A stretch of DNA of 54,394 nt from CAYZPB01 sp964568525 (GCA_964568525.1 CAZMPM010000005.1:1-54394), one strand, 5' to 3'; positions 1 through 8,557 are shown, counted from the first letter of the stretch. The notes: generated from the letters alone by a model not told the origin. Program-made: numbers and translations.

Positions 1-368
1 AGGTTCTGTGCATAGCCAGTTGACTTGAAGATAAACTGAAAATATGCAGCTAGAAGCCCGAGCTCAACTAAATAGGTTGCAATACGAATTGCCCAACTTC
101 TCCTTGGAAGCCGTTCCAGTAGCGCCTCCACCGCTAACGAGAGTGCAATTGCCAAAACATGTATGCCAATTAATCTATTTAACAACTCTCTTAAATCAGT
201 ATGATCGTAATTAGTCTCAATCTGGATAAGCACAATCACTGACAATGAAATAAATAGTAATAAAGTCAGTGGATAACGCTTGAAGGTTTTGAGAATCGCG
301 AGTAAACCTATCTTGATATATTCACCCAGTGAAGATAACCTAAATTTTTTTCTTCGCTCTCTAGCCAT
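1..368 (-). CDS. Partial membrane protein, DUF4153-like N-terminus
   Basis: This is a reading frame read from an ATG at 368 down to base 1 with no stop, so the C-terminal part lies outside the window. The 122 visible residues begin with a basic cytoplasmic stretch (MARERRKKF). A motif KTFKRYPLTLLLF leads into a first membrane segment at about residues 33-48, and further hydrophobic segments lie near 70-82 and 98-115. The KRFP/KRYP-TLLL entry into the first helix followed by an LGxALSLAxE-like helix resembles DUF4153-type multi-pass proteins of unknown function. That assignment is from memory of the family. The start is uncertain because a run of N begins three bases upstream, and a good AGGAGG (389-394) sits beyond the gap. 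Confidence 0.55.
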   Translation of the reverse strand, partial: MARERRKKFRLSSLGEYIKIGLLAILKTFKRYPLTLLLFISLSVIVLIQIETNYDHTDLRELLNRLIGIHVLAIALSLAVEALLERLPRRSWAIRIATYLVELGLLAAYFQFIFKSTGYAQN

Positions 369-371
369 TTT

Positions 372-381
372 NNNNNNNNNN
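372..381. other. Assembly gap (10 N)
   Basis: Ten consecutive N separate a strong ribosome binding site (AGGAGG on the minus strand, 389-394) from the first ATG of the membrane protein. The spacing as written (about 20 bases) is too long for that site, so the gap length is probably nominal and the first codons of the gene may be missing. Confidence 0.95.
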
Positions 382-500
382 TTGCATGCCTCCTAGATTC
401 AAATAAAAAACAAAAATAAGCGTATACAAGAATCTCGACCTCGTCTACGCTAATTATATCACTTTTGTTCATAGTTACTATATTATTTTAGAACGTTGTG

Positions 501-878
501 TTACTGAATCATATTAAGTACTCTTTGTCGATTATCACGAATATCCTGCTCTGATAAGCGATTCAGCCGATAACGGTTGAAACGGTTCAGATCCGTTAAA
601 TATATTACATGCCCTTTCAAGCGATCAAGTAAATAATAATACAATTGTTCATGCTCCTGAATAAAAAACGGACTTATATTATAATATTGCCGTTCTTCAT
701 TGGAAAAGGTAAAAATCACTCTTTGTTCCTCAAGGTTCGCCAAATGCTGTTGAAGTCTTCCCATCTCAATATTGAGAAGTACCTCTAACTCCAACAAGGT
801 AACACGCCTTGATCTAATTAGTAGATTGACAATCCGCATCGCTTCTTGCTCCCCAAGAAGTTGAAACAGTCTCTCCAT
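501..878 (-). CDS. Small winged-helix (ArsR-like) protein
   Basis: This is a 125-residue protein. Residues 8-75 look like a winged-helix DNA-binding fold: an RIVNLLIRSRRVTLLELEVL helix-turn segment, a recognition-helix-like stretch GRLQQHLANLEEQRVI, then a beta wing (TFSNEERQYYNIS) typical of ArsR/MarR-like repressors. No metal-binding cysteines are visible, so it is not a classical metal sensor. The C-terminal third is rich in Arg, Asn and Tyr and has no match that I recognise. The start is supported by GGGAGG about nine bases upstream. It is transcribed divergently from the membrane isomerase at 1034, and could repress that gene, itself or the membrane protein downstream; this is inference only. 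Confidence 0.65.
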   Translation of the reverse strand: MERLFQLLGEQEAMRIVNLLIRSRRVTLLELEVLLNIEMGRLQQHLANLEEQRVIFTFSNEERQYYNISPFFIQEHEQLYYYLLDRLKGHVIYLTDLNRFNRYRLNRLSEQDIRDNRQRVLNMIQ

Positions 879-938
879 CGCGATACCTCCCTCGAAATTA
901 TTATTCTCTTACGTACTCATTAAACACCTTACACCAAG

Positions 939-965
939 ATTATATCATGTTTGTTTTTGTCGCAA
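939..965 (-). promoter_or_regulatory. Promoter of the winged-helix gene
   Basis: On the minus strand there is a perfect TATAAT (939-944) with TTGCGA (960-965) upstream. The spacing of 15 bases is short for a housekeeping promoter. It lies back to back with the plus-strand promoter at 973-1002. Confidence 0.45.
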
Positions 966-972
966 CTAACAC

Positions 973-1002
973 TTCACATCGTAGACAATATTTTGATATA
1001 AT
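973..1002 (+). promoter_or_regulatory. Promoter of the membrane isomerase gene
   Basis: TTCACA (973-978) and TATAAT (997-1002) are separated by 18 bases, followed by an AAGGAG site at about 1020 and the ATG at 1034. It is divergent from the winged-helix promoter, so one regulator could control both. Confidence 0.55.
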
Positions 1003-1033
1003 GTTTTTATTAATTATAAAAGGAGATTAGATA

Positions 1034-2146
1034 ATGAGCAATATTATTATTAACAACAAGAAATCACCCTGGTTTTATGTCGCTATCATTGCTATTGCCG
1101 TACTTATAGTGGCACTAGTTGTTGTGCTAGTAGTTGACAGTAAACCAGAGAAAAAAGATGAGTTTTATCCAAGTGAAGGAATTGATAAAAATGGGTTTTG
1201 GAAGAATATAGATGCTCTTGACTATGTTGAACTTTTCGATTACAAAACATTATCAATCCCAAGCGAGGCATATCAAGTGTCAGATAGCGATGTCCAAGCG
1301 GCAATAGATGATTTATTGGTTAAATATGCGAAAGATCAAACAATACAAGTAAAAGACCGCGCGGTAGTTGACGGTGACAATGTAAATATTAGTTATGTTG
1401 GAAGTGTAGATGGAGTTCCGTTCGATGGCGGATCAACCGGTGATGGAGGAACAAATGTAACGGCAGGTTCAGCTGATTATATAGATGATTTCTTAACACA
1501 AATCATTGGACATATGCCTGGTGAAACTTTTAATGTAGAAGTTACATTCCCTGAAGTATATTCGCAGAATCCAGATCTTCAGAATAAAGACGCTGTTTTT
1601 GTAACGACGATAAATTATATTGAAGAAAGAGAATTACCTGAACTGACCGATGAATTTGTTGCAACGGTTTTATTTGCAGATTATGAATGGAAAACTGTTG
1701 CTGAGCTAAAGGCTGGTCTTAAAGAAAATCTTAAAAACGATTTAATTAGAGATTATGTCTGGGATTATCTGTACAACGAAGTGACAGTAAGTTCAGTACC
1801 TAGTCAGCTCATAGCATACTACGAAAAATCTATGGTGGCCTATTATCAAAGTTATGCTAAACAAAGCGGAATTGAATTTGATGAATTCATAACAACATAT
1901 TTGGGCGCTTCTAGTTTGGAAGATTTACTAACGAGTAGCAAAGAAGAAAATAAAAAATTCGCAGCTTATACTCTTGTCTGCCAAGCAATAGCTGAAGATG
2001 CAAAACTTTCGGTTAAAGAGGACGATTTAGTAAAATATTTAGGCAAAGACTATAGTACAGATTATTATGGTTTGCCATACTTAAAACAATATGCCTTAAG
2101 CATGAAGGTTGTTGATTACGTTATTGAACACGTAGTAATTGAGTAA
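1034..2146 (+). CDS. Membrane-anchored trigger-factor-like peptidyl-prolyl isomerase
   Basis: A 370-residue protein with a short basic N-terminus (NNKKSPW) and one membrane helix at about residues 14-35, so the rest should face outward (N-in topology). Residues 60-95 (VELFDYKTLSIP..VSDSDVQAAIDDLLVKYA) and 100-200 follow the trigger factor pattern, including DRAVVDGDNVNISYVG, a PFDGG segment, IGHMPGETFNVEVTFPE and a closing ELPELTDEF. This indicates an FKBP-type isomerase domain; residues 205-370 are a helical, trigger-factor C-domain-like part. The ribosome-binding N-domain of trigger factor is replaced by the anchor. It is expected to assist folding of exported proteins, like PrsA, by inference. 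It is a single-gene unit followed by a terminator. Confidence 0.75.
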   Translation: MSNIIINNKKSPWFYVAIIAIAVLIVALVVVLVVDSKPEKKDEFYPSEGIDKNGFWKNIDALDYVELFDYKTLSIPSEAYQVSDSDVQAAIDDLLVKYAKDQTIQVKDRAVVDGDNVNISYVGSVDGVPFDGGSTGDGGTNVTAGSADYIDDFLTQIIGHMPGETFNVEVTFPEVYSQNPDLQNKDAVFVTTINYIEERELPELTDEFVATVLFADYEWKTVAELKAGLKENLKNDLIRDYVWDYLYNEVTVSSVPSQLIAYYEKSMVAYYQSYAKQSGIEFDEFITTYLGASSLEDLLTSSKEENKKFAAYTLVCQAIAEDAKLSVKEDDLVKYLGKDYSTDYYGLPYLKQYALSMKVVDYVIEHVVIE

Positions 2147-2172
2147 GACTGTTATTTAAAGTGTTAATTATA

Positions 2173-2204
2173 AAAACCCGCTTTTATTGAAATAAGCGGG
2201 TTTT
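2173..2204. terminator. Bidirectional terminator between the isomerase gene and ssrA
   Basis: AACCCGCTT (2175-2183) pairs perfectly with AAGCGGGTT (2194-2202). A run of T follows on the plus strand and a run of A precedes it, so it can end both the plus-strand isomerase gene and the minus-strand tmRNA transcript. Confidence 0.85.
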
Positions 2205-2227
2205 TTAATGTCTAATTTCCTTTAATT

Positions 2228-2591
2228 TGGTGGAGGCGAGGGGAGTCGAACCCCTGTCCGAAAACATTGACACATTAGCCTCTCCGAGTGCAGCTATTTG
2301 CGAGTGATTCGCCTACTAGACTATCAAATAGCGAACTATCTAATAAGCTAGTCTGATTAGTCTCTTCAGTCATCTCCAGACGGAAGATGAACAGCGTATC
2401 CCACTAAAGTTGGCCCTATCCACGCCACATGGGCGATGGAGCGGTAGAGCACGCAAGCTGTTATTAAGCAGCTAAAGCGTAGTTATTGTTTGTTTTGCCA
2501 GTTAAATTGGCTTTCGCGTTTTAACGAGGTCCGCGACCCCTCGACTCGCTACTAATGCTCAACCTGTCCCCGTCGAATCCAGAACGCCCCC
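2228..2591 (-). ncRNA. ssrA: Transfer-messenger RNA (tmRNA)
   Basis: 364 bases on the minus strand, beginning GGGGGCGTTCTGGATTCGAC and ending in a T-arm and acceptor strand with encoded CCA (GGCGAGG..GCCTCCACCA). The tRNA-like ends pair to form the alanine-accepting domain. The tag reading frame is at 2464-2499 (minus strand) with resume codon GGC. It encodes GKTNNNYALAA before TAA TAA, so the full tag is A-GKTNNNYALAA, whose C-terminal LAA is the ClpXP degradation signal. The partner protein SmpB is the next gene, and ClpP is encoded about 18 kb away in this window. Confidence 0.97.
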
Positions 2592-2607
2592 AAATTGAGT
2601 GCAATGC

Positions 2608-2613
2608 ATTATA
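2608..2613 (-). promoter_or_regulatory. -10 element upstream of ssrA
   Basis: A perfect TATAAT on the minus strand, 16 bases upstream of the mature tmRNA 5' end, which is made by RNase P processing of a longer transcript. No good -35 is visible, so ssrA may also be read from the smpB transcript. Confidence 0.4.
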
Positions 2614-2633
2614 CCACAAATTAGTACAATTAT

Positions 2634-3101
2634 CTACCCTTTCTGCTTTTCACGCAGTGCACGTGAGATTTCACGATCAGCATCACGTTTAGCGGCTGTC
2701 GCACGTTTGTCATAGAGCTTTTTCCCTTTTGCCAGTGCTAACTCGAGTTTCGCAAAACCATTCTTTAAATAGACTTTTGTCGGCACTAAGGCATAGCCTC
2801 TCTCCTTAGTCAGTCCGATTAACTTATCGATTTCTTCCTTCCGCAGTAACAATTTACGCGCTCGCGTCGGCTCGTGGTTGAACCGATTCCCCGGATCAAA
2901 AGGGCTAATATGCATATTATGGATGTAAGCCTCGCCATTACTGATTCGTGCAAAACTATCCTTAAGATTAACTTTGCCAGCACGAATCGACTTTATCTCA
3001 GTCCCTGTCAGTACAATCCCCGCTTCGTAAGTTTCCTCGATAAAGTAATCATGATAGGCTTTTTTGTTAGTTGCTATTACCTTAATTCCTTTTTCAGTCA
3101 T
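2634..3101 (-). CDS. smpB: SsrA-binding protein SmpB
   Basis: 155 residues, the usual length. SmpB binds the tRNA-like domain of tmRNA and brings it to stalled ribosomes. Recognisable family features are the N-terminal NKKAYHDYFIEETYEAGIVL, GTEIKSIRAGKVNLKDSF near residues 34-51, an AYIHNMHISPF segment, and the basic C-terminal tail KGKKLYDKRATAAKRDADRE that enters the decoding centre. The start overlaps the stop of rnr by four bases (ATGA), indicating translational coupling. RNase R, encoded just upstream, degrades non-stop mRNAs released by this system, so the pairing with rnr and ssrA is functional as well as positional. Confidence 0.97.
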   Translation of the reverse strand: MTEKGIKVIATNKKAYHDYFIEETYEAGIVLTGTEIKSIRAGKVNLKDSFARISNGEAYIHNMHISPFDPGNRFNHEPTRARKLLLRKEEIDKLIGLTKERGYALVPTKVYLKNGFAKLELALAKGKKLYDKRATAAKRDADREISRALREKQKG

Positions 3102-5344
3102 CTATTTCTGCCCTTTCTTTCTCGGCGTATTTTTCTGCCCTTTTTCTGTCCGTTCTTTTGTCCATTTTTTTTGCTATTTTTCGTCATATCGTTTCGTCGA
3201 TACCCACCGTTGAGAACCACCAGCTCAAAATCAATCGTATAATCATCCAAATTCACTTTCACCACACGCACATTTACTGGGTCGCCAATGCGATAGACTT
3301 TTGCCGTCCGCTCACCAACTAATGCGTGTAGATTATCATTATAACGATAGTAGTCATCTGTCAAGTAGCTGACATGAACCAGTCCCTCAATCAGATTCTG
3401 AAGCTCCACGAACATCCCAAAAGATGTAACACTGCTAATAATACCCTCGTACTCTTCGCCAATCTTATCAAGCATATACTCGGCCTTCTTCAGATCATCC
3501 GTTTCGCGCTCAGCATCAACGGCAATTCGCTCACGCTCAGAAGAATGCGCGGCCACCTCTGGCATAATCCCCTGCAAAAACTCCACCCGCCCATCAGTTA
3601 ACTTGCCCTTATCCAATATCTCGCTAATAATCCGATGAATCTGCAGATCTGGGTAGCGGCGGATTGGCGACGTAAAGTGCGTATAATATTTAGTCGATAA
3701 ACCGAAATGTCCGAGCGGCTCGGGATAATATCGTGCCTGCTTCAGTGAACGGAGCAGAAGTGTGCTAATAATTCTCTCCTCCGGCGTATCCTTTATTTTC
3801 TTCAATATCTCTTGAAATACTCGCGGATGCGGGTCGCTTGTGAGCCCTTTCGCGCGGAGACCTAAACTTGATAAAAACTCGGCGAAGCTTAGCAACTTAT
3901 CCGGGTCCGGATCTTCATGGACACGATAGATGAATGGTGCCTCTAACCAATAAAAATGTTCAGCAACCGCTTCATTCGCTGCCAGCATGAACTCCTCAAT
4001 CAGTTGTTCAGCAATGGAACGTTCAACGCGCTGAATATCTATCGGTTTACCCGTTTCATCAACAGTAATTTTAATCTCATCGAAATCAAAATCAATAGCT
4101 CCGCGCTCTAGTCTCCTTCCGCGCAGCTTAAGCGCCAGATCCTGCATCAATTCTAATTTATCAACAAATCCTGCGTAATCAGCAATAGCATCAGCATCTT
4201 GCTCAACAAGAACCTTACGAACATTCTCATAGGTCATGCGCTTTTTACTACTGATTACACTTTTGAAAATATCGTGTTTAATAACCGCCCCATTATCATC
4301 ACAATCCATCAGACAAGTAATCGTCAACCGATCCTCCTCTGGATTCAACGAACAGATTCCGTTCGATAAACGTTGCGGTAACATCGGAATCACGCGGTCA
4401 ACTAGATAGACGCTCGTCCCGCGTTCATAGGCCTCGCGATCAAGTTCCGACCGTTCCCGCACATAATACGTAACATCGGCAATATGCACTCCCAATTGAT
4501 AGCCGTTGCCTAAACGTTCAATCGATACTGCATCGTCAAGGTCCTTCGCATCAGCACCATCTATCGTAAAAATCACCTTTTCACGCAGGTCGCGCCGCTT
4601 CATAATTTCAACGTCGCTAACCGCATCAGGTACAGCATTAGCCTCATTCAACGCCTCATCGGTAAAACCTTCCGGCAATGAATATTTGCGAATAATCGAT
4701 AGAATATCCACGCCTGGATCATTGCGGTGTCCCAGCACCTCAACAATCTCGCCTTCACAGTTTTTGCGGGCGTCGGCATATTTCGTGATGTGGACTACAA
4801 CTTTGCTGCCATCGACCGCACCCTTCATCTGACCACGTGGAATAAAAATATCGCGAGAGATTCTTTTGTCGTCAGGAATCACAAAACCATACTGCACTCC
4901 CCCGCTATATAGGCCAACAATTTCCGTATTAGCGCGCGTCAGAATACGAATTACCTCGCCCTCGGGACGAGCTCCAGCACTCCTTGTGTTAAGGCGCACG
5001 AGCACACGGTCGCCGTTCATTGCCCCTTTCATGTCTTTTTCGTGGATATAAACATCTTGTTCATCCTCATCATCAGGAATGAGAAAGCCAAAACCCTTTG
5101 GATGACCTTGCAAATGTCCACGCAGCAGATTCATTCGCTCCGGCAGGCCATAGTTATTGGTTCGTGTCCGCACAATCTCACCGCTGCTTTCTAACTGATT
5201 GAGCAGTTTCGCGAATTGCTTGAATTGAGCTGCACCTTCAATTTCGAAGTCTTCTTCCAGCTCCTTAATATTCATTGGCTTGTAGCTGTTATTACGCATA
5301 TATTCCAGTATTTGTGCTTTGGTTATTTCTTTAGTCTGATCCAT
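3098..5344 (-). CDS. rnr: Ribonuclease R
   Basis: A 748-residue 3'-5' exoribonuclease of the RNB family. In order: an N-terminal helix-turn-helix (about 1-60), two cold-shock OB domains (about 70-210), the RNB catalytic domain (about 250-580) with the metal-binding motif DGADAKDLDD (Asp262, 265/268, 270, 271), an S1 domain (about 635-715, EGIISSVTSFGMFVELQN), and a very basic tail (KKNGQKNGQKKGRKIRRERK) typical of RNase R rather than RNase II. It degrades structured RNA and tmRNA targets. The start ATG has AAAGGA upstream. The secG terminator at 5434-5461 lies before it, so some transcription probably starts in the gap, where I see no clear promoter. Confidence 0.97.
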   Translation of the reverse strand: MDQTKEITKAQILEYMRNNSYKPMNIKELEEDFEIEGAAQFKQFAKLLNQLESSGEIVRTRTNNYGLPERMNLLRGHLQGHPKGFGFLIPDDEDEQDVYIHEKDMKGAMNGDRVLVRLNTRSAGARPEGEVIRILTRANTEIVGLYSGGVQYGFVIPDDKRISRDIFIPRGQMKGAVDGSKVVVHITKYADARKNCEGEIVEVLGHRNDPGVDILSIIRKYSLPEGFTDEALNEANAVPDAVSDVEIMKRRDLREKVIFTIDGADAKDLDDAVSIERLGNGYQLGVHIADVTYYVRERSELDREAYERGTSVYLVDRVIPMLPQRLSNGICSLNPEEDRLTITCLMDCDDNGAVIKHDIFKSVISSKKRMTYENVRKVLVEQDADAIADYAGFVDKLELMQDLALKLRGRRLERGAIDFDFDEIKITVDETGKPIDIQRVERSIAEQLIEEFMLAANEAVAEHFYWLEAPFIYRVHEDPDPDKLLSFAEFLSSLGLRAKGLTSDPHPRVFQEILKKIKDTPEERIISTLLLRSLKQARYYPEPLGHFGLSTKYYTHFTSPIRRYPDLQIHRIISEILDKGKLTDGRVEFLQGIMPEVAAHSSERERIAVDAERETDDLKKAEYMLDKIGEEYEGIISSVTSFGMFVELQNLIEGLVHVSYLTDDYYRYNDNLHALVGERTAKVYRIGDPVNVRVVKVNLDDYTIDFELVVLNGGYRRNDMTKNSKKNGQKNGQKKGRKIRRERKGRNR

Positions 5345-5433
5345 TTTTATCAGTCCTTTACGACGTTTTTTATTGCGTCGTGCCCTTTAACTTAATAATA
5401 ACTGAAAAATGCCAAAAATACATTGATTAACGC

Positions 5434-5461
5434 AAAAAAACAGTAAGTAACCTTACTGTTT
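5434..5461 (-). terminator. Terminator of secG
   Basis: On the minus strand AAACAGTAAG pairs with CTTACTGTTT around a four-base loop, followed by a run of seven T. It separates secG from rnr and is probably partial or an attenuator, because rnr has no obvious promoter of its own. Confidence 0.8.
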
Positions 5462-5501
5462 AATTTCATTAATATATAATCTCGGCTGAACTCTGCCTAG
5501 T

Positions 5502-5735
5502 TTATAGTGCTAGGAATGCCACAACAACAGATAATATAATAAAACTGATTGCCAGAATTACAGTCAATTTTTCAAGTAAAGCATCCATACCTCGCGCTTT
5601 TTGCTTACCAAAAAGCTGCTCAGCACCCCCACCAATACTACCGGAGAGACCAGCACTTTTACCTGATTGCAATAATACTGTCGCAATCAATCCTAATGCA
5701 ACTAAAATTAATAAGACCGTAAAGAAGATATCCAT
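5502..5735 (-). CDS. secG: Preprotein translocase subunit SecG
   Basis: A 77-residue membrane protein with two membrane helices (about 3-22 and 52-74) around the conserved loop LLQSGKSAGLSGSIGGGAEQLFG, the SecG signature. It is the small stimulatory subunit of the SecYEG channel. The frame stays open to 5762, but the start at 5735 (MDIFF) is chosen because GGAGGTG lies eight bases upstream of it, and a longer product would add a hydrophilic leader with no ribosome site. secG next to rnr and smpB is a standard Bacillus arrangement. Confidence 0.95.
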   Translation of the reverse strand: MDIFFTVLLILVALGLIATVLLQSGKSAGLSGSIGGGAEQLFGKQKARGMDALLEKLTVILAISFIILSVVVAFLAL

Positions 5736-5818
5736 AGAAATACACCTCCATTTAAGTAACACAAGTATAACATCAATAATTTACCACAGATAAAAATAAA
5801 GTTCAAGTAATAAATTTG

Positions 5819-7039
5819 TTATTCCATTGAATTGATTTTCTCTATTATCGCTTGGTAATTTTCACTTAGAGCTGGGTCAGTAATATTCTTGAGGTAATTG
5901 CGAAGCATCTCTTTACTAAGATTAAGCTCCGTGAACCTACTTATCGGCTCTGAACTAAGCCATCTAAGTGTATAAATGTTGCCATTAGCTGGGTCAACAA
6001 GAGCATATTTGCTAGCAAAAATCAGATTAACCTGCTTGAGGCTACCCGAGTAAATAGCATCTACCTCTTGTTTAGTGTAAATTGCGTTATTCGCTTTTTC
6101 AAAGGCCTCTCGTGGTATAGCCAGTTCTTTCACCAGGTTAAAGATATTCGCCTCACTAGCATCTCGGCGGTCACGTCCAACTGATTCAAGCATGAATTGT
6201 TCTCGCCATTTATCTAGTTTAGCTTCATCAACAAGTTTATAGATAAAATCATCGATTCCATAGAATTTCAGCTTGTAAGGTGCATAGTACTCTGGTTCTG
6301 AAGGGGCTTTATCGGATAGCTTACCCGCTTTGACCAGCGTTGACTTAATTGCTAAATATTCAACTGCCAACTGGATAGGCTCCATTCCAGCAAGATAATC
6401 CTCGAGCAAATCTACTGTTAGTCCAGCTTTTTCATAATCGCTCGCAGAATGTAGAGCTAACCACGATGGTGTATAGATTTCATCATTAAATAACAGAGCC
6501 GATGCGTTAACAAAATAATTATTAATCAACTTCTCATCACCAGAATATAGTGCGTCAATCTCTCGTAAACTGTAGATTGGCGGATTATTTGCCTTAATAA
6601 ACTCTTCTTTGGAGAGACCAAGTTCCTTGATAGCATTTAAGATGTGCGCTTCTGAAGAGTTTCTTGTACCACCTTTACTAGGTTCAAATTGGGCTATCCA
6701 CTCATCGATTTTCTCTTCACCAACTGATTCAAACAACGAGTAAGATAAACCATAAAACTCAAAATTATATTTTAGCCGCCATTCAGCAGACAAATCACCA
6801 TGTGGTAGTTCTTCGCCATCAGGCCCGTACTCCTTGGGGCGCGGATCAATTGCTGCCTCAAGTCCGTCAGCCCAAGTGCTATCTCCTGTATACGGTTCTT
6901 GGTTTTGCCCGCCGTTCGCTTCGTTGCCACCATTTACAAAATCATCACCATTATCTGCTGAGGACTCTACTTTTGGTGTGCAACCAACAAACAATGCCAC
7001 TACCAGCAGGCTCAGTAAAATAAATAATGTTTTTTTCAT
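5819..7039 (-). CDS. Lipoprotein with two copies of an unrecognised module
   Basis: 406 residues. A type II signal peptide (MKKTLFILLSLLVVALFVGC) places the lipidated Cys at residue 20, and a low-complexity Asn/Gly/Glu linker (about 26-55) follows. The rest is an internal duplication: module 1 at about 94-220 and module 2 at about 257-388. Each has a D-x-W-x-x-Q segment (IDEWIAQFEP, LDKWREQFML), a K-E-L helix (KELGLSKEEF, KELAIPREAF), an A-[LI]-Y-S-G segment and an I-Y-T-x-x-x-L segment. The same module occurs once each in the lipoproteins at 7858 and 8659. I do not recognise the family. It probably sits on the outer face of the membrane. The start has GAGGAG six bases upstream. Confidence 0.8.
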   Translation of the reverse strand: MKKTLFILLSLLVVALFVGCTPKVESSADNGDDFVNGGNEANGGQNQEPYTGDSTWADGLEAAIDPRPKEYGPDGEELPHGDLSAEWRLKYNFEFYGLSYSLFESVGEEKIDEWIAQFEPSKGGTRNSSEAHILNAIKELGLSKEEFIKANNPPIYSLREIDALYSGDEKLINNYFVNASALLFNDEIYTPSWLALHSASDYEKAGLTVDLLEDYLAGMEPIQLAVEYLAIKSTLVKAGKLSDKAPSEPEYYAPYKLKFYGIDDFIYKLVDEAKLDKWREQFMLESVGRDRRDASEANIFNLVKELAIPREAFEKANNAIYTKQEVDAIYSGSLKQVNLIFASKYALVDPANGNIYTLRWLSSEPISRFTELNLSKEMLRNYLKNITDPALSENYQAIIEKINSME

Positions 7040-7110
7040 GTTAAACTCCTCTTCTTATAGTACTTACTCTTCACTACATCAATCATATCATATTCTCGGC
7101 TAAGTCCTAA

Positions 7111-7773
7111 TTACTTCTCGTTCTGCTTACTAAATAACTCTCTTGTCCATTCTTCATCATTCCAGATCTCCGGATTATCAAGTTGTTCTCCCTCACCGCG
7201 AACCAAGAAGTCATACGAATCCTTACTAGCATTGTACCAATCTGCAATTACAAGTTTATCATTAGAGCTATAAACGATGAACTCGAAAACTTCACCGGTT
7301 TCGCCGATACTCTTAACTATCGCAATAGGCAATTTTAGATAAATATAATTCTTTCCAGCGTCAGTAATATGCTGAGCCTCAAAAATACTGACTTTCACAT
7401 CTGTTACAGTATTCTTTTTACCATAGGTAGCGTATTGATCCTGTATCTGTTTATCCAAATATTGTTTAAGGTTAGCATTTTCTATAAATAAGTCTAAGTT
7501 TATTGGTTCACCATTCCAAATTGCCCGTTGATAGTCATTCAATGCTTTTTCGCACATTTTAAAAGCAGTTCCGACATCCAAATATGATAGCCCATCCTCC
7601 CAGTGCAGCAAATACTCCGGCGGTTCTACGTTTTGCCCGCCGTTCGCTTCGTTGCTGCCGTTTGCTTCATTACTACCTGGTTCCTTGCCGGCATCTCCAC
7701 TGTTACACCCAACAGCCATGAAGCCTATTAGGATAGACACCAATAGTAAAACAATCGTTTTTCTCAGTTTCAT
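7111..7773 (-). CDS. Lipoprotein, possible NTF2-like fold
   Basis: 220 residues with a lipoprotein signal peptide (MKLRKTIVLLLVSILIGF, Cys23) and a repetitive linker (GSNEANGSNEANGGQN). The linker shares a 26-base identical DNA segment with the neighbour at 5819. The mature part (about 60-200) has an N-terminal helix pair (MCEKALNDYQRAIWNGEP), then strands alternating with a central SIFEAQ segment, and ends WYNASKDSYDFLVRGEGEQLDNP. This alpha-then-beta arrangement and the WYNxxKDSYDxxVRGE ending recall NTF2-like lipoproteins of Firmicutes, from memory only. It does not carry the D-x-W/IYT module of its neighbours. The start is supported by GAGGGGG. Confidence 0.7.
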   Translation of the reverse strand: MKLRKTIVLLLVSILIGFMAVGCNSGDAGKEPGSNEANGSNEANGGQNVEPPEYLLHWEDGLSYLDVGTAFKMCEKALNDYQRAIWNGEPINLDLFIENANLKQYLDKQIQDQYATYGKKNTVTDVKVSIFEAQHITDAGKNYIYLKLPIAIVKSIGETGEVFEFIVYSSNDKLVIADWYNASKDSYDFLVRGEGEQLDNPEIWNDEEWTRELFSKQNEK

Positions 7774-7857
7774 CTTTTTAACCCCCTCATATTAATTTGA
7801 AAAATCCTTATTTGTTATTAATATAATTTCGTTCCCTGTAGATAATATCGTCTTTAA

Positions 7858-8538
7858 CTATTCCTTGATCACCTCTCTTAATTTATCTATGGTTTCTTTA
7901 TAACTACCCTCATAGTTCTTAGGGCCTACGTGTTCTATAATCGTGACCTCGATACGGTTAGTAAATTCTTGTAGTTCTTGCATTGGAATACCAAGACTTT
8001 TTATTTTTTCTGCTGACATAGAACGTAATTCGTTAACTGTATAGATTACACCGTCATAATAAAAAGCGATGGGATTCATTAAGGCTTTCATCATGTCCGT
8101 TTCATCTTCTGCATAGAGAGCGTCTAGGACCGTTTCAGAGATTGCCAATTCATTATAGTTTTTCATATAGAGTCCATTCAATTCATTAAAATCTTTTCTC
8201 GGGATGGATAAATCTCTTATCATTTGATATAACGTTGGCAGTGAGCTCATTACATTTTGTTTTTGGATTAAAAATACTTCTTGTGCCCATTTCTCTGCAA
8301 TATCCTTACCTACGATTTCTTCTCCAAGACCTGCATTATAGACTATATCTATATACTTACGGTCAAATTCATCATATCCTCCCAGAAAAGTTATTCCAAT
8401 AGAATCTGGTAAAGAGTTGTTAGTTTCTTTAGGCGGATCTTGTGACTCATTATTAGGTAGCTCAACTTTGTTGTTACACCCAGCTAGTGGTATTAGGCAA
8501 AGTATGATTATTAAAATAAAAAGTTTTCTCAGTCTCAT
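7858..8538 (-). CDS. Lipoprotein with one copy of the unrecognised module
   Basis: 226 residues from the second of two adjacent ATG codons, chosen because GAGGGGG is seven bases from it and only four from the first. The signal peptide ends LAGC with the lipidated Cys at residue 21, followed by a Ser/Asn/Pro-rich linker to about residue 45. The module at about 52-205 contains DIVYNAGLGEEIVGKDIAEK, AEKWAQEVFL, RDLSIPRKDF, LDALYAEDET and IYTVNELRSMSA. The protein is a clear paralogue of the one at 8659. Upstream lies an element almost identical to that upstream of the secreted protein at 10646, so the two are probably co-regulated. The function is unknown. Confidence 0.8.
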   Translation of the reverse strand: MRLRKLFILIIILCLIPLAGCNNKVELPNNESQDPPKETNNSLPDSIGITFLGGYDEFDRKYIDIVYNAGLGEEIVGKDIAEKWAQEVFLIQKQNVMSSLPTLYQMIRDLSIPRKDFNELNGLYMKNYNELAISETVLDALYAEDETDMMKALMNPIAFYYDGVIYTVNELRSMSAEKIKSLGIPMQELQEFTNRIEVTIIEHVGPKNYEGSYKETIDKLREVIKE

Positions 8539-8557
8539 CATAAAACCCCCTCTTTAA

